Origin: Glebionis coronaria
Lineage: Eukaryota; Streptophyta; Magnoliopsida; Asterales; Asteraceae
Length of the DNA: 64,000 nucleotides
Direction: 5' to 3'
Assembly (NCBI GenBank): GCA_025667525.1
Contig: CM046879.1
Location: 363,214,639 to 363,278,638, forward strand
Part shown: in pieces, positions 56,201 to 64,000 of the stretch
Layout of the letters: each line of letters opens with the position of its first letter
Numbering within the stretch: the stretch's first letter is position 1
The notes under the pieces: generated by a model
Told to the model about the DNA's origin: nothing
Databases searched by the model: none
Seen by the model: only the letters and a program-made list of their open reading frames with translations
Program-made: the position numbers and the translations under genes

Positions 56201-57231
56201 GTCACGTAGAGCTAACTCATCAGCCTTACCCTTTCCCTTCTTAACCTCAGTCTTCTTCTTCTTGGTTTCGGGTTCTGGTAAAGCAACTGGTTGCTTGCGT
56301 TTACCTTTACTCTTGACCGTAGTAGACGAGTCTTCTACTGTCTGAAGGCTTGCTTTCAGCTTCTTGATTTCTAGCTGCAGTAGCTTGTAATCAGCAGAAC
56401 CCTTAATTCTTTCCGTCAGAAGGTAATCGGGAATAGGACCAGGAATAACACCACCAGCTGGTCCTTCATGCCTTAAATCCACAATATGATCAGCCTCTTC
56501 AGTGTGATGATGACTTGCTGCACGCCTATCAATTGTAACATCATTCTTCATACAATAGTTAATGATAAGCTTGATAAATCGAGGGTAAGCAAAGAAATTA
56601 GTCTTCAGCTTCTTGTTATGAAAGAGTTGAAAGGTGAATTCTTCCCATAACAATAAAGCATAATCTGCATTTGCGCCTTTGTACATCCCATGGAAGATGT
56701 TCATTATTGGACTGCGCAAAGCATCATGCCCACTTGTTTTTGGTGTAAGACATCGACTGAGAATACCCAACAATGCTCTCCAAGGTTGTCCTACTTTAGC
56801 AGTGGTAAACTCAGACGCAACTCGTATTTCAGGACATCCAATAGCATCAAATAACTCCATGAGTTCGTCTTTAGTAGGATCCCTCGAGAATACCATACCT
56901 TTGGGTGAATCCCTAATGCCGAATATCTTACGGAAGTCTGATACAGTAAGTGTCTGCTGTTTGTTGTCGATGGTGAAGTGATCTTGTTCGAAGTGCTTTC
57001 CTTGGTAGCCCAGAACTCATACATGTAATCATAAGGCACCGAGGCACTACTTCTTAAAGCATTCTTGAAATGGGATTGATCAAGGATTGCTATGGCGACT
57101 TTAAACCCATGGTGAGTGGACTTTGAAACTTGCTTCAGCCGGTAATTGTTTGGTATGAACTTGAGGGTTCGTGCTTCAGCAATTGCGGCTTCTCTAGAGT
57201 CTTGGATTGCTTGTACTGTTGGATTAGTCAT
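53271..57231 (-). pseudogene. Copia2 extra ORF downstream of pol (env-like position), broken
   Basis: ATG at 57231 (MTNPTVQAIQ), same strand as pol. N-terminal domain: DQSHFKNALRSSASVPYDYM then EFWATKE, a one-base frameshift near 57005, then WRALLGILSRCLTPKTSGHD, MNIFHGMYKGANADYALLLW and FAYPRFIKLIINYCMKN (to about codon 240). A Lys/Glu-rich basic region (KKKKTEVKKGKGKADEL), a Pro/Thr linker and a coiled coil (DNHKREMDELRQELHRRVQS) follow. A TGA at 55607 breaks it. The next segment (55525-54821) has a Glu/Asp run of about 60 residues from a CAT/CTT microsatellite. The C-terminus after shifts (54473-53271) has DLQLGVESYQRKLNLTRPVN, FMRVGELYKYSDGTLLQVRG and RRLMRILERFVGGRP. The C-terminal block is a signature I recall from many Asteraceae copia sequences. 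No membrane segment or signal peptide. Function unknown. Confidence 0.78.
55010..55170. repeat. CAT/TCT trinucleotide microsatellite inside the extra ORF
   Basis: (CAT)n with CAC/CTC variants at 55013-55085, then (TTC)n at 55100-55130. On the minus strand it encodes Asp- and Glu-rich runs; on the plus strand it gives a false hydrophobic Ile-rich ORF. Confidence 0.9.
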
Positions 57232-57375
57232 TGTATCTGTTTTAAGATAAGACTTGAAAGGTTGATGCACAAAAATATGTAGATATATATCATTCTTACT
57301 TCTAAGCATAACACATTTCATTAACATAATTCAACAAGTACATATAACATGCAAACAAACTATAATCAAACAACA
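57232..57375 (-). other. Leader of the Copia2 extra ORF
   Basis: 144 bp between the satellite array and the ATG at 57231. No gene; AT-rich. Confidence 0.5.
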
Positions 57376-57990
57376 CTTCATCCGGAACTTTCCTTCATTC
57401 GGAACTTCTTCATCCGGAATATTCCTTCATTCGGAACTTCTTCATTTGGAACTTCTTCATTCGGAAGTTCTTCATTCGGAACTTCTTCATTCGGAAGTCC
57501 TTCATTCGGAACTTCTTCATTCGGAAGTCCTTCATTCGGAACTTCTTCATTCGGAAGTCCTTCATTCGGAACTTCTTCATTCGGAAGTTCTTCATTCGGA
57601 ACTTCTTCATTCGGAAGTCCTTTATTCGGAACTTCTTCATTCGGAAGTCCTTCATTCGGAACTTCTTCATTCGGAAGTCCTTCATTCAGAACTTCTTCAT
57701 TCGGAAGTTCTTCATTCGGAACTTCTTCATTCGGAAGTCCTTCATTCGGAACTTCTTCATTCGGAAGTCCTTCATTCGGAACTTCTTCATTCGGAAGTCC
57801 TTCATTCGGAACTTCCTTCATTCGGAAGTTCTTCATTCGGAACTTCCTTCATTCGGAAGTCCTTCATTCGGAACTTCCTTCATTCGGAAGTCCTTCATTC
57901 GGAACTTCCTTCATTCGGAAGTTTGTTCGGAACATTCCTTCATTCGGAAGTTTTTCAGAAAATTCCTTCATTCTGAAGTTTTTATCCAAG
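57376..57990. repeat. 30-bp satellite array (TTCATTCGGAACTTC / TTCATTCGGAAGTCC)
   Basis: About 40 units of 15 bp in an alternating two-type order give a 30-bp period. It is near perfect from 57460 to 57790 and degenerates at both ends. The period is a multiple of three and has no stop, so long false ORFs appear in several frames of both strands. It lies between pol and the extra ORF of Copia2. The core ATTCGGAA is the reverse complement of the TTCCGAAT motif in the Athila A LTR. Confidence 0.97.
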
Positions 57991-59326
57991 TTCATTTGGA
58001 AGTTCATAATAGCAGCTTATTGAAGATTAATCTAAACGCATTTGTGGGATTTAAAGCAAGCTAAGGCAACACAACATCATCTAAATGTATTACGAGCAAA
58101 TCCCATCTATAATCCCTAGTTAATTAACCCTAAATTAATCACAAACCCTATTTTGATTTAATCTGATTAATCGAGTAATTTAACAGAATTAAAGAATGAA
58201 TAAGGTGAATTAGAATTTAAAGATTGATGTTGTACCTTGTTTAAACGAATGAAATGGATCGATTTTATTGAAACGATAGTTGAAAAAGCTTGTGTGTTTT
58301 TAAGTGTGTGTTAATGGCGGTAGAGAGAAAGAAACAGTGAATGAAAAACGGGGGGATGGGTTTTGGTTTGACTTAGGTCAAGTTTTTGCAACTTTCACAC
58401 ATTGTCACTTTAAGTCCCTCTACTTTTCTATACTTTTCCTTTTTGTTTATAACTTATCTTCTCATTTTTCCTTTCCATTGTTAAGCTTAGTCAACTTAAT
58501 TTTGCTTAGTTAAACTAAACTCGACAATCTCACACAACTTAAGTATCGCATCCAATAATCAAATCTCCAAGATCTAAAGAAATTCCTATCACAATGAACG
58601 AGCCCAAGTCGTTTTCCACTCAATTATCATTCAGCCAATTAATTTTCCACAAACACTTTTGAAAATCGATTTAATGACGAAGATGATTTAATATTTTCTC
58701 CCCCTTAAACGATGACCCGTTTTCTATTTAAAGAGCTGTAGTCATTGTTTAAAGAGTCAAATATTGATGAAAACATTTCCCAATTAATGTCTTGAAAAAA
58801 TTGATTCGTGGTGTCAATAAGATTTCTCTTATTTTAACAAATTAATGCACTGAGACGTACATTAATTCGTGTTAGACCAAGTTGTAAAGTAAACTTGATC
58901 CCTTTGCATGATTTGGCTTGTAAATCATGCCCGAGAAAATTAATTCCCGTTCTGAGCCAATGTTTTCCAAGGAAATACGTGACTTTAATATGAAAACCAG
59001 GTTGTAGTCAGAAATAACTACAAGCCATAATGGGCATGTTTTAAAAATGTACAACTTTTATACGGACTCTATTTATGGCACCGTGTCAATATTGATCGAC
59101 ATTTCTAAGGCCGTAAATATTACCGTACTAAAAGACATGCCCGATTTAAAAACGAGAAATATTTTTGGTTTTTCTTGATTTTATAATTTTTTTATGGTTT
59201 TTCTAGGTTTTATATTTTTTATGGTTTTTGTTGGTTTTATATTTTTGTATTTTTCTTTTGTGGTTTATATATTTACTATAATATACATGATCACGAACAA
59301 AGGATACTCTGAATAGTTTACCACCA
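57991..59326 (-). other. Copia2 spacer between pol and the satellite array
   Basis: About 1.3 kb, no supportable gene. It has a polypurine-like tract on the minus strand at 58697-58708 (TTAAGGGGGAGA) and a T-rich GGTTTTTxTGGTTTTATATTTTT stretch at 59165-59270, matched by the A-rich stretch after pol in Copia1 (6980-7070). Confidence 0.55.
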
Positions 59327-62300
59327 CTATTCAGCTGATTCTTCTGCCAACTCTTTGAGAGTCGCTGGAGTGAATGATTTCATGCCAAGCTTGTCGATCA
59401 AAAACTCGATTCGTCCTCGATCTAAGGCTTTGGTGAACATATCCGCCAGCTGGTACTCAGTAGTGACAAAATACAGCTCGATCACTCCGTTCTCCACCTG
59501 CTCTTTAATGATATGGTAGCGAATGTCTATGTGCTTGGCCCGGGAGTGTTGAACATAGTTGCAGCAAAGGGCAATGGCACTCTTGTTGTCACAATACATC
59601 GGGATTTTGTTGAAACCCAAACCGTAGTCAGTTAATTGTGATCTCATCCAAAGGACTTGAGCACAACAACCGGACATGGCGATGTATTCAGCCTCCGTGC
59701 TAGAAATTGCAGCGCTTTTCTGCCTTTTTGAAGACCAACTGATCAATCTATCTCCAAGGAGTTGCACAGATCCAGAAGTGCTACACCTCGTGTCTTGACA
59801 TCCAACATGATCGGCATCTACGTATGATATTAAAGCAATAGAGGAATCTTTCGGATACCATAGACCACGATGAAGTGTTCCTTTTAGATACCGAAAGATC
59901 CTTTTCACAACATGTAGATGCTTTTCGGTAGGCCGAGCCTGATACCGGGCACACATGCATACAGCAAATTGCAAATCAGGCCTGCTAGCAGTCAGATAGA
60001 GAAGGGTGCCGATCATCCCACGGTAAAGTTTTGGATCGACAATAGTCCCATTCCTATCTTCATCTAATTTGGATTTCTCCACCATTGGAGTGTCCACGGG
60101 GTCACAATTATCAAAGTTATATTTCATTAACGATTCTAGAGAATATTTGGATTGATTAATAAAGATGCCTCTGGGATTTTGAGAAATCTGTAATCCTAAG
60201 AAAAATGAAATTTTTCCCATCATCGACATCTGAAAGCGTGTGGACATTATCTTCTCAAAGTGATTTGACAATTCTATGTTAGTGGCAGCAAATATTATAT
60301 CATCAACATAAATTTGTACCAGAATCATGTCGTTGCCTTCCTTGAGAGTGAATAGAGTGGGGTCCACCTTGCCTTTGGAGAAGCCTTCCGAGATGAGGTA
60401 TGTTGAAAGGAGATCGTACCACGCGCGTGGAGCTTGTTTCAACCCATAGAGAGCCTTCTTAAGCTTGTACACATGATTAGGAAACTCCGTACTAACGAAC
60501 CCATCCGGCTGACGAACATAGACCTCTTCCCTTAGTTCACCGTTCAAAAATGCCGTCTTCACATCCATTTGATAGACGATCATATTCATATGAGCAGCAT
60601 ACGTAAGGAATAGTCTAATAGCCTCCAATCTTGCCACAGGAGCAAAAGATTCTTCAAAGTCTATACCCAAGGCTTGTTTATATCCTCTAGCGACCAATCT
60701 AGCCTTATTCTTCAATACTGCACCCATCTCATCGAGTTTAACCTTATAAACCCATAACAACGTAAGGATGTTAACCTTGTCAGGGAGAGGAACCAATTCC
60801 CATACTTCAAGTCTTTGGAATTCATTTAGTTCCTCCTGCATGGCTTGAATCCAAGATGATTGAGTCATAGCCTGCTGCCAATTTTTAGGTTCAACTTCAG
60901 AGAGAAATGCATCAAAGTAGCAATAGAGTGCACTCTCTTGTAATTTATGGCGTGTAGAGACTGGTCGATCTAGATCTCCAATGACATTCCTAATTGGGTG
61001 ATCTTTTGTCCATTTGGTGCTATGATTTTCAATCCTAGGTGGTCTGGAGTGAACAATAGAAGGAGCTTCTTCTGAGGTAGACGCGGCTGAAGGGTTTTTA
61101 GGGAACAGTATACCAAAGAAAGGAATCTCTTTTAAGTGAGCATATTCCAAATCGTGATCAGTAGAATCCTCTTCCACATCATTAGGCACAAGTAGGGGTG
61201 ATGATTCAGGTGTACTTTGAGAATCACTTGGTAAAGGTGCATCCGGTTCAATGTTAATTGAAGATGCATTAGATAAAGGTTCATTAGCTTGAGCAACCAC
61301 TTCAGGGATTGGAGCGATTACTATAGGTGCTGGAACTTCATCAGTCGGGGGATCGAAGAATTCATCAAACAACGGTTGAAACAGTTTATCCCACTCGGGC
61401 CTTGTTGGTGGTAAAAATGATGTAGAAGTAGGATTATTGGGAACTAATCCGGAACTAATAGCACTGGTTCCCATCTCATGAAGCGCGGGTTCAGAGCTGT
61501 GTTGCTCAGAAGCCATCGCTGTCAGCTCATCGAAATCTGCGTCCATAGTTTCTACAATCTTGCCAAGACGACGGTTGTAAATTCGGTATGCTTTCTTGGA
61601 CGGTGAGTAACCAATGAAAATCCCTATATCGGCTTTCGGTTGAAGCTTGCCCAAGTTCTCACTATTAATGTTTGGATAACAAAGAGCACCAAACACATGA
61701 AAGAATGAAACATCGGGTTTACGGTCATGTAGAAGCTCGTAAGGTGTTTTTCCATGGCGTTTCCGAATGATAGAACGGTTTTGGGTGAAACATGCAGTAG
61801 ATATAGCCTCTGCCCACAAGAATAATGGAGTGTTCGCATAAATAAGCATAGTCCTAGCAGCTTCCATAAGTGTACGATTCCGTCTTTCAACGACACCGTT
61901 TTGTTGTGGAGTGCGTGCAGCGGATGTTTCATGTGAGATACCAACTCCTTCATAGTAATCACGAAGAGTCTGGTTGACGAACTCTGTTCCATTGTCTGTA
62001 CGAATACGGCGGACAGTAGTATTCAAACGTACCTGAATGAATTTCAGAAAAGTGATGATAGCCTTCGGTGCTTCATCCTTTGTACGTAGAAATCTAACCC
62101 ATGTAAACCTGGAGAAATCATCCACAATAACCAGAATGAATTTCTTACCGCTCACACTTTCAGTTCTCATTGGCCCACAAAGATCCATATGCAAAAGATG
62201 AAGTTTTCTTGATTGGTGTCTTCAGCTTTGGGCTTGTAAGATTTCTTGGTACTTTTCCCCCTTGAACACGCGGAACGTAAATGGTCCTTGTGAAATTTAA

Positions 62301-62785
62301 GCTTTGGAAGACCACGAACTAATTCGTTTTTAGCCAGATGATTAATAGCATCAAAGTTAAGATGAGATAATCTGCGATGCCATAACCATGACTTGGTCTT
62401 AGATGCTTTAGAGAGAAGACATATGGGAGAGGCGGCCATCATGTCTTGTAAGGACAAGGTATAAAGATTTTCACCACGAGATCCCTTCAACAAATCTTTT
62501 CCTTCCAAGTTGCGGATGAAACAAGTGTGTTGTCGAAAAGCAACCTCTAGGTTGGAATCACAAAACTGTCCTACTGAGAATAAATTATGACCAAGACCTT
62601 CTACATAGTATACCCTTGAAATCGTAACGTTTCCAATCTGATATTCACCATACCCCATTATCTTTGCTATATGATCATTCCTGAATTTAACCGTACCAAG
62701 AAACTTGCTGACGAAATTTCGGAGCATCGAGCGATCTCCAGTCATATGCTTTGAACAACCGGAGTCCAAATACCAGAGGATGATT
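59327..62785 (-). CDS. Copia2 pol: protease, integrase, reverse transcriptase, RNase H (nearly intact)
   Basis: Protease: [20 protein letters not shown] with the catalytic Asp present (about 62766-62740), followed by [23 protein letters not shown]-pre-integrase zinc region: [13 protein letters not shown]...CSRGK. One frame change in an A-run near 62210. From 62194 a 955-codon frame is open to 59327. Integrase: [17 protein letters not shown] (Asp), [11 protein letters not shown] (Asp), [20 protein letters not shown] (Glu). An acidic linker follows. [42 protein letters not shown], the active site [13 protein letters not shown]. RNase [54 protein letters not shown]. Copia order and the SIRE-like terminal block. 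Best preserved copia in the window. Confidence 0.94.
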
Positions 62786-64000
62786 TGGACCACCTGAAAA
62801 TATCACCACACGAAGACAATGTAGAGGTATCGGAATCTGAATGTTCCTTGTTATTAGCAGGTACAGATTTAATAATCTTAGATTTGCTAACTTTAGGTTT
62901 CTTAGATTTCCTAGCCTTCTTCTTCCTAGTTGGTGGTGTAGATTCTAGTTGGCTTAAATCTTGTGGTATTTCTTCACTGATAGGCACTATAGTGGGGGCT
63001 GACCTAATTAAAGGGCGCTGTTTCCATACTTGAGTGCGAGTGTTCCTAACTAAAGGACGCTCAGACCTAACCTCAATGGATGCATTCCTAGTTAAAGGGC
63101 ACATTTTTCCATCTAATGTAAAGGTCCTACCAGTGGGACGCCATTGCCAGCCAACCTGGGCACGAGTTCTACCCGTTGGCTTCCATTCAAGACCATTCCT
63201 AATGGCATTCATTTCATTCACATGATCAATAAGACACGAATCATGACGTTGGGAAAACATACATTCATTACAATTCCAACAATTCAAATTAGAATTCACG
63301 AATGGTTTAGGCTTGTGCACAGGCGCAGAGCTTTTAGTCTTAACATGATTCTCTTTATTTAAAACTGAACTAACATTCCTATGGTGAGCTTCTACTTTCT
63401 TCTTTTTGGCACTACTAGTGGAGGGCTTGATCTTATCTTTCTTGAGTGGCGATCCTTTAGCCTTAGTAGTCTCTTTTAATCATGTAGAAGGCAAAGTGGG
63501 AACATTAGAAAAAGATTTTAAAGGTGCCTTACTTGATTGTGCCAATGACGGTTTTGCTCCTGGAGTTTTATTGAATGGAGTTACAGCAATGGGCCTATTA
63601 GTAAGTAGTGCAGAACCTGGTTTACCTATGTATTGCAAATATACTAAGCAATATTGAACTCGCTTAATATATTCATGAGCCGAATAATAGTAGCTACTTG
63701 AGGGATCTAAGGCATAAAGATCGTCTAAAATATCCCTAACAAGATCTACATGCTTAATGGCATTTCTCATATAATCATCGTAGGTAACCGGGTTTCTCTT
63801 ATGAAGCGGGTTCTTATAAAGCACTACTGACTTGGTTGTTGGAGCACTAGTGGACGGTGCAGAGTCGGTAGCTAAGTTATCAACAACTTCTTGTCGGGTG
63901 AGAAGAAGTGTCTCCTTTAACTCGGCCAAAACCATGTTTTTGTCAATGAGCAGGATGTTTAAGTCAGAGATTTCCTCACATTTTTGGTTCAATTGTTCAA
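62742..64000 (-). CDS. Copia2 gag, C-terminal part, runs off the right edge
   Basis: The minus-strand frame is open from 64000 to a TGA at 63478-63480 and then in the same frame to about 62745. From the edge: a coiled coil (QLNQKCEEISDLNILLIDKN, LAELKETLLLTRQEVVDNL), YDDYMRNAIKHVDLVRDILD, and a Lys/Ser-rich basic stretch (SSAKKKKVEAHHRNVSSVLN). A Cys-rich region CWNCNECMFSQRHDSCLIDH lies at about 63280, where a zinc knuckle is expected. Then come repeated WKPTGRT/WRPTGRTF and RPLVRNT/RPLIRSA motifs. A frame change near 62785 leads into the protease (LDSGCS). This is the type of gag I recall from Asteraceae SIRE-like elements. Upstream gag and the 5' LTR are outside the window. Confidence 0.85.

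Noticed and set aside
57376..57990. CRISPR-like regular repeats
   Set aside because: The units are directly adjoining without unique spacers, and the context is a plant retrotransposon.
57349..58023. Long ORFs on both strands over the satellite array (up to 224 codons)
   Set aside because: They are products of a 30-bp repeat without stop codons; open frames appear in several phases of both strands with no family resemblance outside the repeat.

Overview
This window looks like a gene-poor, heterochromatic part of a flowering-plant nuclear genome. No host protein-coding, rRNA or tRNA gene could be supported. Nearly everything is LTR retrotransposon, nested several layers deep. Several element-borne reading frames (the coiled-coil copia gag, the 'YPRFI' extra copia ORFs, the antisense gypsy ORF) resemble families I associate with Asteraceae (daisy family: Tanacetum, Artemisia, lettuce). 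That taxonomic placement is inference from memory.

Left part (1-11816). A copia gag fragment (-) abuts a broken Athila-like gag (-) with its primer site and a ~1.58-kb LTR (Athila B, 1106-3348). Athila B lies against a decayed SIRE-like copia (+), Copia1, 3505-9624, whose 3' LTR is 9257-9624. Copia1 in turn sits in the leader of a Ty3/gypsy element (-) whose tRNA-Met-type primer site (10715-10726) and LTR (10731-11816) are visible.

Middle part (11817-33981). A Tat-lineage Ty3/gypsy element (+) has 583-bp LTRs at both ends, gag, protease, RT, two RNase H domains and integrase. On the opposite strand, between pol and the 3' LTR, it carries an additional gene with its own TATA box and three frame-preserving GT-AG introns. 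Its integrase is split by a very young Athila-like element (+), 17363-28452, flanked by a perfect 5-bp target duplication GCAAA. The two Athila LTRs differ at about 4 sites in 1.5 kb plus two indels; the two Tat LTRs differ at about 32 of 583 sites. The relative ages therefore match the nesting.

Right part (33982-64000). A gypsy LTR (+) ends at 36422. It is followed by a copia fragment (-, 36423-37065) and an Athila integrase fragment (-, about 37190-38060). That fragment is interrupted by Copia3 (-, 38061-44305), whose RT is interrupted by a chromovirus-like gypsy element with a 3.39-kb LTR (-, 44306 to about 50687). That element is interrupted by Copia2 (-, 50688 to beyond the window end), a large SIRE-like copia. 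Copia2 has an almost intact 955-codon pol, a 30-bp satellite array, and a 4-kb extra ORF downstream of pol.

How it works together: each element carries or once carried gag (particle), protease, reverse transcriptase/RNase H and integrase for copy-and-paste transposition. None appears fully intact. Athila A is closest, with a single in-frame stop in RT. The most interesting layers beyond the standard domains are: the spliced antisense gene of the Tat element; a shared core in the extra ORFs of Copia2 and Copia3; short-motif arrays at equivalent places in two Athila LTR families; and multiple polypurine-tract copies inside several elements.
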